Shown in pieces: positions 34,037-42,898 of a stretch of 64,000 nt of DNA (its first letter is position 1; the number at the start of each line of letters is the position of its first letter). The notes beneath the pieces were generated by a model. It worked only from the letters and a program-made list of their open reading frames with translations, had not been told where the DNA came from and searched no databases. This DNA is from an uncultured Pelagibacteraceae bacterium. Lineage in GTDB: Bacteria > Pseudomonadota > Alphaproteobacteria > Pelagibacterales > Pelagibacteraceae. Location: NCBI GenBank assembly GCA_902540275.1, contig CACBMB010000003.1, positions 1-64,000 on the forward strand, read 5' to 3'. Position numbers and translations under genes: made by a program.

Positions 34037-35258
34037 TTATACTACTGTAATATTTACGCTATGATCCTTCCAACCGTTATGAGCATATCCTCTTCTATTT
34101 TCCATTCTCAACTCGGGTTGTTTATCATTTCCACCATTAGAAGCTAAACTTGCAATATTATAAGTTCCTGCTGATAGAGTAGTTTCTAAAACAAATTGTC
34201 TCCAAGCATATTTTCCTAAGTTTGGTCCAATAAATTTTGCTTTTTTTCCAGCTACCACCACCATCGACTGATACCTTAACACTTCTTACTTTTTTAGTAC
34301 CACCCATAGCTACACCAACAATTTGAACTTTTCCTGCCTTAACAGTTCCAGTTTCATCTGTAGGACGTGTGATCCATGATTTGACAGGCATTTCCCAACA
34401 TGATGGATATTGTGATCCTTTTTTTCCAATAGGAGAAATTCTGTAACTTTTTTTCATGTATTTAACTGAAGACTCTTTACTAGTAAAAGCAACTTTTCCT
34501 AAATGTTTTACATTGTTAATTCCAAAATAACCAGGTGTTACCATTCTTAATGGACCACCATGAGCATTTGGAACTGGAACACCATTCATTTCCCAAGCAA
34601 GCATTGCATCTTTAAAAACTTTTTTAGGAACAGATCTTTCTATCATTGCTTTGTTTGGATCTAAACCAGTTGGCACGTGATCAACACCTGCAGATGTCAT
34701 ATAAACTGCATCACTATTTATTCCTCCACAAGCTTCAACAACAGTTTTCATTGGAACACCAGTCCATAATACACATGCTGCTGCACCTGTTTTCCATTGC
34801 GAGCCTCTAGGTTTATGTTTAAAAAATCCTCTTCCATTTCCTGAACACTGTAAAATTGTAGCCATTGTCTGATGACCTAATTTTTGAAGTTGTGCTAATG
34901 TGAAAGTTTTAGGATTTTTGACACCTTCTATCGAAACTTTCCAATTCATTCTATCTCCGATTTGTTCATCGGTCATTGTTGGCATATTATTTCTAATATA
35001 AATATTTCGATTTGGAGTGATTAAACTTTCACCAATGGCACTTCTATGAGTTTCGATACCTTTATCGGAATGTACTATTAGAGCATCTCTGTTTTTCCAA
35101 TTTATAAAATCAGGTAAACCTTTTTTTCCTTCAGAATGATTTGCATTAGCGATTGTAATTGGAACAACAGAAGCTGTTGCAGCAATACCTGCTAATGTTG
35201 CAGTTCCAGTTAAAAAATTTCTTCTTGATAGATTTAATTTTTTTAATCTTTTTTTCAT
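34037..35258 (-). CDS. sorA: sulfite dehydrogenase (SorA-like) molybdoenzyme, interrupted by a homopolymer frameshift
   Basis: The gene would encode about 406 residues of the sulfite oxidase family (sulfite to sulfate). It starts with a Tat signal (SRRNFLTGTA, residues 11-20). The molybdenum-binding cysteine is Cys138 in LQCSGNGRGFF, and the Mo-co dimerisation domain follows after ~280. The frame breaks at a run of seven Ts at 34241-34247 (As on the coding strand). With six, VDGGGSWKK continues as AKFIGPNLGKYAW to a stop at 34037; as given it ends early at 34158. This may be an assembly error, a real mutation or slippage. The start has a strong AGGAGGGG. The cytochrome c gene follows. Confidence 0.75.
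34241..34247 (-). other. frameshift site in sorA (7-base homopolymer)
   Basis: Seven Ts on the plus strand read AAAAAAA in the gene. Removing one base rejoins the two reading frames exactly within a conserved segment of the sulfite oxidase C-terminal domain. The point is marked because it decides whether sorA is functional. Confidence 0.75.
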
Positions 35259-35430
35259 TTAACCCCTCCTAAAAAAATAATTTTACCAAAAAAGAGTGCG
35301 ACGAAAAAGTAAAATTGAAAAATTTATTCAATCGGTGGTTTTGCAATCCATAGTTGAAATATTTATTTTTTTAAGCAAATACTTAATCATTTAAATTTAT
35401 TAATCTTAATTTCTATTATAAGTTTATTGT

Positions 35431-36423
35431 GTGAAACATTTAGAGGACAATTTTGGAAGAAAATTTCCTTACATAAGGATGTCCATCACTGAGGTGTGTA
35501 ATTTTAAATGTGGATACTGTCTACCCAATGGTTATCAAGCAGATAAGAGTGATAATAGAAAATTTCTTAACATAGATGAAATTAGAAGATTGGCTAAAGG
35601 GTTTTCAGAACTAGGAGTTCAGAAAATAAGATTAACTGGCGGAGAACCAACGGTTAGAAAAGATTTTTATGAAATTGTAAAAATTTTAAAAAATGAAACA
35701 TCTATTAAAAAAATTGTCATTACAACAAATGGCTATCATCTTGATCAAAAAGCAAAGTTGCTTATTGATAGTGGTTTAGATGGAATTAATATTAGTATTG
35801 ATAGTTTGGATAGAGAAACATTTAAAAATATTACAAAACATGACAGATTGCCTGAGATTTTAAAAGGGATAGAGATTTTACAAAGTTTAGATTTTGATAA
35901 TATTAAAATTAATGCGGTTCTTTTAAATGGCGTTAACTCCTCAAAAAAAGATTTTGATTCTTGGGCTGAATATATAAAAATTAATAAAGTTAATTTTAGA
36001 TATATTGAATTGATGCAAACTGGAGATAATTTAGATTATTTTAATAGATATCATATTTCATCTAAAATATTTAAAAGTTACTTAAATGAGAATAAGTGGA
36101 TTTATCAAACCTTAGGCCAAGATGCGGGACCTTCATTAAACTATATTAATCCAGAATATAAAGGTAAGTTTGGAATTATTGCACCATATTCTAAAGATTT
36201 TTGTAAATCATGTAATCGTCTTAGAATAACATCAAAAGGTGATCTAAGACTTTGTTTGTTTGGAAATACTGGAATAAGTATAAGACATTTGTTACAAAAA
36301 GATGATCAAACTGAAGAGTTGAAAGATTTAATTTTAGGACAAATGAAATTTAAAAAAGAATCTCATTATCTTGAACTTGGAGAAACTGGGTTAACAAAAA
36401 ATTTATCGAAAACGGGTGGTTAA
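35431..36423 (+). CDS. moaA: GTP 3',8-cyclase, molybdopterin biosynthesis
   Basis: A 330-residue radical SAM enzyme that rearranges GTP to 3',8-cyclo-GTP, the first step of molybdenum cofactor synthesis. The N-terminal cluster cysteines are Cys23, Cys27 and Cys30 (CNFKCGYC). The C-terminal cluster motif reads FCKSCNRLRITSKGDLRLCLFG, and the protein ends in the functionally important Gly-Gly. The start is GTG with TATTATAAG upstream as a possible -10. moaC begins immediately after its stop. Confidence 0.93.
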   Translation: MKHLEDNFGRKFPYIRMSITEVCNFKCGYCLPNGYQADKSDNRKFLNIDEIRRLAKGFSELGVQKIRLTGGEPTVRKDFYEIVKILKNETSIKKIVITTNGYHLDQKAKLLIDSGLDGINISIDSLDRETFKNITKHDRLPEILKGIEILQSLDFDNIKINAVLLNGVNSSKKDFDSWAEYIKINKVNFRYIELMQTGDNLDYFNRYHISSKIFKSYLNENKWIYQTLGQDAGPSLNYINPEYKGKFGIIAPYSKDFCKSCNRLRITSKGDLRLCLFGNTGISIRHLLQKDDQTEELKDLILGQMKFKKESHYLELGETGLTKNLSKTGG

Positions 36424-36969
36424 ATGAAAAATTTAAAAATTGTTAATCAAGAAGAACTTAAAGATTGGGCAAAAGAAATATTTCAGAAGAACTCTTTTAA
36501 TATGGTTGATGTTTCATCTAAAAAAGAAACATTCCGTAGAGCATTAGCTTCAGGAAAAATTTACGTAGGAAAAGAAGTTTTTGATTTAATTAAAAACAAA
36601 AAGATGCCTAAAGGAGACCCAATTACTTTAGCTGAGGTATCAGCTGTATTAGGAGTTAAAAAAACAAGTGAACTAATTCCTTTATGCCATCCACTTCCAA
36701 TCGATCATACCGCAACGAAAATTATTATGAATGAAGTTGATAGCTCATTGGAAGTTTTCTGTGTGGTTTCAGCAGTTGCAAAAACAGGTGTTGAGATGGA
36801 AGCTATTATGGGTGTTAACGCTGCTTTAATAACTATTTATGATTTAAGTAAAATAGTAAATCCCCATTTAAAAATTGATAACGTCAAGTTGTTAATCAAA
36901 GAAGGTGGAAAAAGTGGATTATGGAAAAATCCAGATGGCCTACCTGAGTTCCTAAAAAATATTTTTTAA
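36424..36969 (+). CDS. moaC: cyclic pyranopterin monophosphate synthase
   Basis: A 181-residue enzyme that turns MoaA's product into cyclic pyranopterin monophosphate. NMVDVSSKKETFRRALASG opens the domain, LIPLCHPLPIDH is the substrate-binding histidine motif (near residue 87), and AKTGVEMEAIMGVNAALITIYDL contains the catalytic Lys and conserved Glu-Met. Compared with many MoaC proteins it has about 20 extra N-terminal residues. It follows moaA without a gap. Confidence 0.93.
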   Translation: MKNLKIVNQEELKDWAKEIFQKNSFNMVDVSSKKETFRRALASGKIYVGKEVFDLIKNKKMPKGDPITLAEVSAVLGVKKTSELIPLCHPLPIDHTATKIIMNEVDSSLEVFCVVSAVAKTGVEMEAIMGVNAALITIYDLSKIVNPHLKIDNVKLLIKEGGKSGLWKNPDGLPEFLKNIF

Positions 36970-36975
36970 TATTTA

Positions 36976-37446
36976 ATGTCCGTTTATTTAAGTTCTCAAA
37001 AAGTAATTAAAGATTGGATTGATTACAATGATCATATGAATGTTTCATATTATCTTTTAATTTTTGATAAGTATGGTGCAGATACTTTAAATAATATTTT
37101 CAAAATGGGAGAAGAGTCTGCAAAAACAACTAAGAAAAGTACTATGATTGTGGAGTCTCATATCACTTATAATCAAGAACTTCAGTTAAATGATGAAGTT
37201 GATATCAATTGTATTTATTTTGATCACGATAAAAAGAGACTTCAATATAAAATGGAAATGATACATAAAGAGAAAAAATTTCTAGCTTCAACTATTGAAA
37301 TTCTAGCTTTATATGTAGATCTTAATGAAAGAAAAGTTGCAGAATTTGAAGAAGAAAAAATCAAATTAATGGATGATTTTATTAATAAAAATAAATCTAA
37401 ATTTAAATATGAAAATCTAAAATTTTCACCTAAGCTTAAAAAATGA
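36976..37446 (+). CDS. hotdog-fold acyl-CoA thioesterase
   Basis: A 156-residue 4HBT-type thioesterase. DWIDYNDHMNVSYYLLIFD at residues 13-31 holds the conserved Asp/Asn/His of the family, close to the wording in thioesterases linked to carnitine dehydrogenase (betainyl-CoA thioesterase). The rest follows the hotdog pattern (ESHITYNQELQLNDEVDI, then LASTIEILALYVDL). Substrate is not determined. It sits inside the moa operon, six bases after moaC, and overlaps the next gene by four bases, although it has no obvious link to molybdopterin. Confidence 0.65.
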   Translation: MSVYLSSQKVIKDWIDYNDHMNVSYYLLIFDKYGADTLNNIFKMGEESAKTTKKSTMIVESHITYNQELQLNDEVDINCIYFDHDKKRLQYKMEMIHKEKKFLASTIEILALYVDLNERKVAEFEEEKIKLMDDFINKNKSKFKYENLKFSPKLKK

Positions 37447-38741
37447 AAAAAATATTTCTAATTTTAACTTTCAGTTTGTTAGCTTCAAGCAACCTATTTG
37501 CTACCGAGTGGTCTAATCAAATTGAATTTAATAAATGGCTTTCTGAAAACGGATATAATCAATATTTAAATGAGCAAGGATCCAACAATCTAAATATCAA
37601 AATAAAAAATAAAGCATTATCAGGTACAAATATTGCATATCATTCAAACCCAAATAGAGACTCTCTAATTTATTATTTATGGAAATATTCATATAGAGAT
37701 AGAAGTCAACATTTAAAAGAGTTTAAACCGACAAATAGTTCCTACGATTTTAAATTCAACTTAATTGAAGATAAATTTGTAAAAAAGCAAATGAAAACCA
37801 AAGCTATCCTTAGTTATTTATATTATCAAAATGGTGAAGTATTAATTGACGAACTTTCTCCTAAAGAACAATTAGGAGAGTTTTTGAATAATGAAACAAA
37901 ATTTTATTCAATGTCAATGAGTAAGTCAGTAACTTCTTATTTAGTAGGTCACGCAATATGTGAGGGTTATATTGATGGAGTTGATGCAAGAGTAAATGAC
38001 TGGCCTATAATAAAAGATTCTCTTTATCATGATCAAAAATTAATTAATTTTTTAAATATGAATACTGGTGATCAAAAATATATCGATGAATTTGATGATG
38101 GTACAAGTAAATTAGGCGCATATGAAGATGAAGATATTGCAACAACCATGCGCTTTCACTTTAATAACAAAAATACAAAAAAATCTAAGGAAAGATACAA
38201 TTACAATGGATTTGTCACTCAGTTAATTTTAAACTATATGAAATTTAAAATCGGTGAAGATTATGACAAATTTTATAGCAAAGTTTTCAACGATAAAATA
38301 AAGATCAAAAATAGCATTCGTTATGGCTATACTAGTTATAAAGAGCAATTTGGAAATGGACATCCCAACATAATGGCAACAAGATTTGATTATCTTAGAA
38401 TAGCAAAAGCTATAATGGATGATTATCAAAATGATACTTGTGTTGGAAAATATTTAAAAGAAATTTATAAAAGAAGAATACCAAAAGGAAGCAAATCACA
38501 AGAAGAGCCTTATTATAATCGTACCAAATCTTATGGAGGTCAATTCCATATGGATTATCCAGGATTAAAAGATAAGATTATCTTTGGGATGGGTGGTTAT
38601 GGTGGAAACGCTATTCTAATTGATATGGAAAATTCAAGAATACTGCTTGTTAATTCACTCCATTATAATAATAAACAATATAAATATAATCACAAAAAAC
38701 TACTACTAGATCCATTTAAAAAAGGTAAACAAATAAATTGA
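37443..38741 (+). CDS. exported beta-lactamase-fold serine hydrolase
   Basis: A 432-residue protein with a signal peptide (residues 1-20, cleavage near LFA) and a penicillin-binding-protein/class C beta-lactamase-type hydrolase domain. The SxxK nucleophile motif is SMSK in YSMSMSKSVTSYL (near residue 159), a Tyr-x-Asn motif is likely in RYNYNGF (~251), and a GGYGGN segment near the C terminus replaces the KTG triad. The substrate could be a peptide, ester or beta-lactam. Its presence between moaC and moaD is unexplained. It overlaps moaD by four bases. Confidence 0.75.
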   Translation: MKKIFLILTFSLLASSNLFATEWSNQIEFNKWLSENGYNQYLNEQGSNNLNIKIKNKALSGTNIAYHSNPNRDSLIYYLWKYSYRDRSQHLKEFKPTNSSYDFKFNLIEDKFVKKQMKTKAILSYLYYQNGEVLIDELSPKEQLGEFLNNETKFYSMSMSKSVTSYLVGHAICEGYIDGVDARVNDWPIIKDSLYHDQKLINFLNMNTGDQKYIDEFDDGTSKLGAYEDEDIATTMRFHFNNKNTKKSKERYNYNGFVTQLILNYMKFKIGEDYDKFYSKVFNDKIKIKNSIRYGYTSYKEQFGNGHPNIMATRFDYLRIAKAIMDDYQNDTCVGKYLKEIYKRRIPKGSKSQEEPYYNRTKSYGGQFHMDYPGLKDKIIFGMGGYGGNAILIDMENSRILLVNSLHYNNKQYKYNHKKLLLDPFKKGKQIN

Positions 38742-39007
38742 AAATTAAATTAGAATTGTTTGGAGCAAGTCGAGATTTAAGTGATAAAGATCACTTGGAA
38801 ATTGAGATCCAAAATAAAGCTTCAATAGATGATTTACGAAATGAAATTATTAGATATATAAATAAAAATTTTGAAGGTAATGAAAACTTTATCAAAGTTG
38901 TTAAATCCTCAGCATTTTGTTCAGAAAATAATGAAATAATTAGCGACAATTATAAAATCACAAAAGATCAAAAGATTGGTATTATTCCCCCTATCGGAGG
39001 AGGTTAA
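38738..39007 (+). CDS. moaD: molybdopterin synthase sulfur carrier subunit
   Basis: An 89-residue ubiquitin-like protein. The first strand MKIKLELFGASRDL and the terminal Pro-Pro-Ile-Gly-Gly-Gly fit MoaD, whose C-terminal Gly-Gly carries the thiocarboxylate used to build molybdopterin. The start is TTG. The last base overlaps the moaE start, and the two gene products form the synthase complex. Confidence 0.9.
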   Translation: MKIKLELFGASRDLSDKDHLEIEIQNKASIDDLRNEIIRYINKNFEGNENFIKVVKSSAFCSENNEIISDNYKITKDQKIGIIPPIGGG

Positions 39008-39459
39008 TGCTTCATACAAAAATAGTAGATACTAAAAAAGAGAAAATACTAACTTTAAACGCTGAGAAATTTATTAAAGATTCTAAGTTTGGAGCATCAA
39101 TTTATTTTTTAGGCACTGTAAGAAATATCAATGATAATAAAACGGTGACCGGAATTACTTATGATAGTCATGACGAAATGGTAATTAAAAGTTTTGAAGA
39201 AATTTACAATGAAGCAGATCAAAAGCTAAATATTAAAGATAAAGCAGTTTTTATTGAACATGCCAAAGGACATTTAAAATTAGGCGAGATAAGTATAATT
39301 ATCGCAGTCGCTTGCAAACACCGTGATCAAGCTTATGTACTATCAAGATATATAATTGAAGAAATTAAAAAAAGATCTCCGATATGGAAAAAAGAACATT
39401 ACGAAAATGAAGATAGTGCTTGGTTAAAAGGAAATCCAATTAACAATGAAAAAGTTTAA
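39007..39459 (+). CDS. moaE: molybdopterin synthase catalytic subunit
   Basis: A 150-residue MoaE. GASIYFLGTVRNIND near residue 29, the FIEHAKGHLKLGE..IIIAVA core, and RSPIWKKEHYENEDSAWLKGN with the catalytic lysines are all present. It dimerises and receives sulfur from MoaD to convert the pterin precursor to molybdopterin. Its end overlaps the start of msrP by 14 bases. Confidence 0.92.
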   Translation: MLHTKIVDTKKEKILTLNAEKFIKDSKFGASIYFLGTVRNINDNKTVTGITYDSHDEMVIKSFEEIYNEADQKLNIKDKAVFIEHAKGHLKLGEISIIIAVACKHRDQAYVLSRYIIEEIKKRSPIWKKEHYENEDSAWLKGNPINNEKV

Positions 39460-40345
39460 ATACTCAGACATTACTCCTGAAAAAATTTATAATGATAGGA
39501 GATCTTTTATTAAATCTATGGGCTACGGATTAGGTGCGCTTACTTTAAGCTCAGTTCCATTAATTAATGCTAAAGCCAATAATCTGAATGAACCAAATAG
39601 TTATGAGGACATAACGACTTATAATAACTTTTATGAATTTGGTACTGGTAAAAGTGATCCTCATAGAAGAGCAAAAAATTTTACCACAAGACCTTGGAGT
39701 GTTAAAATTGAAGGTGAAGTTGAAAAATCTCTAGAGCTTTCTATTGAAGAAGTTTTAGCAATTAAATCTGAAGAAAGAATTTTAAAACTTAGATGTGTTG
39801 AAGGTTGGTCAATGGTTATTCCATGGTTAGGTTTTTCATTAAGTGAATTACTTAATAAAGTTAAGATTAAACCAACAGCAAAGTTTGTTGAATTCGAAAC
39901 AGTTTATAATCCTGAAGAAATGGTTGGTCAAAGATATCCTGTTTTGAACTGGCCTTATATCGAGGGTTTGAGATTAGATGAAGCAATGCATCCTCTTACA
40001 ACGGTCGTAACAGGTTTATATGGCAAATCTTTACCAAATCAAAATGGAGCACCTTTAAGAATTTTTATACCTTGGAAGTATGGTTTTAAAAGTGCGAAAT
40101 CAATCGTGAAAATTAAACTTACAAAAAATATGCCTAACACTGCTTGGAAAAATGCCTCACCAAGAGAGTATGGTTTTTACTCAAATGTAAATCCTGAAGT
40201 TGATCATCCAAGATGGTCACAAGCTACAGAGAGAGTAATTGGAGAAAGTATTTTAGCACCAAGGATAAAAACTTTAATGTTCAATGGCTATGGGGATGAA
40301 GTTGCTCATCTTTATAGTGGTATGGATTTAAAAAAGAATTACTAA
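39446..40345 (+). CDS. msrP: periplasmic methionine sulfoxide reductase catalytic subunit (YedY)
   Basis: A 299-residue sulfite-oxidase-fold molybdoenzyme that reduces oxidised methionine in periplasmic proteins. It has a Tat-type signal (NDRRSFIKSMGYGLG, residues 15-29), and the molybdenum-ligand cysteine is in LKLRCVEGWSM (~residue 116). PWSVKIEGEVEK and the VDHPRWSQA end match MsrP. Electrons come from MsrQ, encoded seven bases downstream. It needs only the simple Mo-molybdopterin cofactor, which the flanking moa genes provide. Confidence 0.92.
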   Translation: MKKFKYSDITPEKIYNDRRSFIKSMGYGLGALTLSSVPLINAKANNLNEPNSYEDITTYNNFYEFGTGKSDPHRRAKNFTTRPWSVKIEGEVEKSLELSIEEVLAIKSEERILKLRCVEGWSMVIPWLGFSLSELLNKVKIKPTAKFVEFETVYNPEEMVGQRYPVLNWPYIEGLRLDEAMHPLTTVVTGLYGKSLPNQNGAPLRIFIPWKYGFKSAKSIVKIKLTKNMPNTAWKNASPREYGFYSNVNPEVDHPRWSQATERVIGESILAPRIKTLMFNGYGDEVAHLYSGMDLKKNY

Positions 40346-40351
40346 AATAAA

Positions 40352-40933
40352 TTGAAAAATTATTTTAAGCCTGCTGTTTTTTTAATATCACTTTGGCCAA
40401 TTTATATAATTACCTATCAAATATTTTACGATAAATTAGGGCCAGAACCTGTTGACAGGATCATAAATCATTTTGGTGAGTGGACACTTTTTTTTATTTT
40501 ATTAACACTCTCAATGACACCCCTCAAAAAAATTACAAAATCTTTAGAATGGATTAAATTTAGAAGAATGCTTGGACTGTTTGCTTTTTTTTATGCATCA
40601 ATACATATGTTAAGTTATGTTGGGCTTGACTACAGATTTGATTTTGAGCCATTGATTGATGATGTTCTTAAAAAGAAATTTGTATTTATTGGATTTTCTG
40701 CGTGGCTTTTATTAATTCCTCTTGCAATCACCTCTTCAGATAAGATGGTAAGAATTTTAAAACAAAATTGGAAAAGGCTTCATAAATTAATTTATATAAT
40801 TTCTATTTTTGGAGTTCTTCATTTTATTTGGTTATCAAAGACTATATTTTTTAAACCGCTTATTTTTTTGATAATTTTAATAATTCTTTTACTTTTTAGA
40901 ATTAATTTTAATAAATCAGATTCTAAAATCTGA
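40352..40933 (+). CDS. msrQ: haem-binding membrane subunit of MsrPQ
   Basis: A 193-residue integral membrane protein with about six helices, of the ferric-reductase-like family (YedZ). Conserved haem histidines lie in the helices with ASIHMLSYVGLDYRF (~residue 89) and HKLIYIISIFGVLHFIWLSK (~149 and ~161). It passes electrons from the quinone pool to MsrP. The start is a TTG. The C terminus overlaps the convergent mocA-like gene by 18 bases, the longest such overlap in the window. Confidence 0.9.
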   Translation: MKNYFKPAVFLISLWPIYIITYQIFYDKLGPEPVDRIINHFGEWTLFFILLTLSMTPLKKITKSLEWIKFRRMLGLFAFFYASIHMLSYVGLDYRFDFEPLIDDVLKKKFVFIGFSAWLLLIPLAITSSDKMVRILKQNWKRLHKLIYIISIFGVLHFIWLSKTIFFKPLIFLIILIILLLFRINFNKSDSKI

Positions 40934-41491
40934 AGCTTTATCAAAATCTTTAAAAGATTTAGCAGTACTTGTTCTAATAAACTTAGTTCTGTTTTTTAGT
41001 CTTTTAACCATAAATTTTGCACCAAATTCACCTTTAATATTTCTAAATTTTTTGATTAAAGAAATATCAAAACCTATTGGATTCCCTATTTTATTTTTAA
41101 ACTTTAAAACATAAACTAAAAACTTTTTTAACTTAATTGAATTAAAAATTTTGTTAATATCTACTGATTTAATAAATGGCATATCTGATTGAACAATTAT
41201 AAATCCTTTATCGCTTCTTGTTATTTTTCTTAAACCCACTTTTATAGATGAGGCCATTCCTTTTCTAAAATTTTTATTATAAATAAAAATATTTTTTTTA
41301 TTTTTTTTAATTATTTTCTTTACTTTTTTATGTTCGTGACCAAGCACAATGATAACTTTGTTTACTTTACTTTTTTGTAATGCTTTTAATGAATGATTTA
41401 TTAATGGAGTTTTTTTATATAATTTAGTGAGTTTATTTTCAGATTTAAGTCTTTTAGATTGACCAGCTGCAAGAAAAATTGCTTTAATCAT
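40916..41491 (-). CDS. mocA: molybdenum cofactor cytidylyltransferase-type nucleotidyltransferase
   Basis: A 191-residue MobA/MocA-like enzyme. IFLAAGQSKRLKSENKL (residues 4-20) is the nucleotide-binding loop and QSDMPFI (~residue 98) holds the metal-binding aspartate. It lies at the end of the cox-xdhC operon. Enzymes of the CO dehydrogenase/xanthine dehydrogenase family in bacteria use molybdopterin cytosine dinucleotide, so MocA (CTP-dependent) is more likely than MobA (GTP). The charged, Lys-rich sequence fits the AT-rich genome. Confidence 0.75.
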   Translation of the reverse strand: MIKAIFLAAGQSKRLKSENKLTKLYKKTPLINHSLKALQKSKVNKVIIVLGHEHKKVKKIIKKNKKNIFIYNKNFRKGMASSIKVGLRKITRSDKGFIIVQSDMPFIKSVDINKIFNSIKLKKFLVYVLKFKNKIGNPIGFDISLIKKFRNIKGEFGAKFMVKRLKNRTKFIRTSTAKSFKDFDKASDFRI

Positions 41492-41496
41492 TTCAT

Positions 41497-42218
41497 TTAG
41501 TAACAGGCAACTGGTAAAGTTAAAAGACCTTCTGGATATGTTTTTCCTTCATCAAAACACTCAGGTCTCCCTTTTCCACCAGTCCAATAAAGATGAGGAT
41601 TTATCCAACCACTTGGTTTTCCTAGAAATCTCCAAGATCCCCAATAAGTTGGGTCTGTCCCTCGCTTTTTTGACATATGAAAATGTAAATGTTCTATGCC
41701 ACCACCACATTTTGTTTTTACTAATTCGCCAGCGTCAGCGATGTGTTGCCCTCTTTTAACTTTGTCACCTTTTTTAACATGTATTTTTCCAACATGCATA
41801 TGTGTTGCATATAATCTTGTTCCATCCGGTGCTTTTCCAAAATCAATAGCAAATTGATTGCCAATACACTTGTCTTTAACTTTAACACCATAAACTTTTC
41901 CATCAGCAGCAGCTAAAATTTTTTCACCTGGTTTTTGATAAAAATCAACACCACCATGTTTTTTTTTGGACTACTTCTACTTCCACCAAGAACTCCATAA
42001 ATTGAATGGTGGTCAGAAATTATTGGAGGTGAATTTTTTGGTAATATAATTTCAAATTCATTTGGATTTTTTTCATTATGATATCTTAAAATAAATCCTG
42101 TTAATCCTTTTTCTTCAATTAAGCTAAAAAAATTTTCCTTACTTATATTTTTTTTGCCAGCAAATACATTATTTTGTAAAAATAAGATCCAAATTAAAAT
42201 AAATAAGTATTTATTCAT
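41497..42218 (-). CDS. M23-type (LytM) peptidase, interrupted by a homopolymer frameshift
   Basis: The gene would encode about 240 residues: a signal peptide (residues 1-20), a short N-terminal region, then the lysostaphin-like zinc peptidase domain that cuts peptidoglycan cross-links. After SRSSPKK the frame breaks at a run of nine Ts (41959-41967, As in the gene). With ten, the reading continues as HGGVDFYQKPGEK, the expected HxxxD zinc motif, through the rest of the domain to HLHFHM, the second zinc motif, and the stop at 41497. As given, the first part stops at 41913. It lies within the cox/xdhC operon. Confidence 0.7.
41959..41967 (-). other. frameshift site in the M23 peptidase gene (9-base homopolymer)
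   Basis: Nine Ts on the plus strand. Adding one base to the run joins the N-terminal and C-terminal halves exactly at the first zinc-binding motif. It is the second homopolymer break in the window, which points to a sequencing-type error as the simplest cause. Confidence 0.75.
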
Positions 42219-42898
42219 TTTTTATTGTAAGTCTTTGAAACTAATTGAGCAATAATTGATAAAGCTATTTCTGGTGCTGATCTACCACCTAATTTAATTC
42301 CAATAGGTCCATGAATTAAATTAATTTGCTCATCACTAAATCCAGCTTCTTTTAATCTTTGACACCTGTTTTCGTGAGTTTTTTTACTTCCAAGTGCTCC
42401 TATATAATAAAATTTCTTTTTTAACGCATGTTGTAATGCTGGATCATCTATTTTTGGATCATGTGTTAAAGCAACTAATGCAGTATTCTCGTTAGTTTCA
42501 ATTTCTTTAAAAGCTTCATCTGGCCACTTATTGATTATTTTCATATCAGGAAATCTTTGTTCTGATGCAAAATATCCTCTTGGATCAATTATAGAAATTT
42601 CAAAATTTAAACTCTTTGCAAAGTCTACTAAATATTGAGCTATATGAACTGCTCCTACTACAATAACTTTTATTGGTAATACATATGTTTCGACAAATAT
42701 TTCTGTGTTTTCTATAACTCCGTTTTTTTTTGATTTAAAGAATTCTTCTATTTGACTTGAGTAAGTCTCCATTTCTTTACTTAATTGTTTATTTTTCTCA
42801 AAAATCTCACTCTCCCCTGTTGTAAGATTTGTAATTATTGCAAATTCAGATTTATTTTTCTTTTTTTCAATAATTGATTTTAATGTTTGTAACTTCAT
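42215..42898 (-). CDS. xdhC: XdhC-family protein, C-terminal Rossmann part
   Basis: A 227-residue protein. The later half is the XdhC C-terminal domain, with VIVVGAVHIAQYLVDFAKSLN (~residue 78) as a nucleotide-binding loop and GALGSKKTHENRCQRLKEAG, then GLKLGGRSAPEIALSI near the end. XdhC inserts the sulfurated molybdenum cofactor into xanthine-dehydrogenase-type enzymes. Here the usual single protein is split: the N-terminal half is the next gene, joined by TAATG. A fainter N-terminal segment may be a second XdhC_CoxI-like stretch. Confidence 0.8.
   Translation of the reverse strand: MKLQTLKSIIEKKKNKSEFAIITNLTTGESEIFEKNKQLSKEMETYSSQIEEFFKSKKNGVIENTEIFVETYVLPIKVIVVGAVHIAQYLVDFAKSLNFEISIIDPRGYFASEQRFPDMKIINKWPDEAFKEIETNENTALVALTHDPKIDDPALQHALKKKFYYIGALGSKKTHENRCQRLKEAGFSDEQINLIHGPIGIKLGGRSAPEIALSIIAQLVSKTYNKK

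Noticed and set aside
35259-35430. Molybdenum cofactor riboswitch before moaA
   Set aside because: The 172-base divergent gap is AT-rich and shows no stable stem series; a Moco RNA would need several G-C helices.
41497-41799. Separate small gene in the M23 region
   Set aside because: Its sequence is the C-terminal half of the zinc peptidase; the frame break at 41959-41967 explains the apparent new start.
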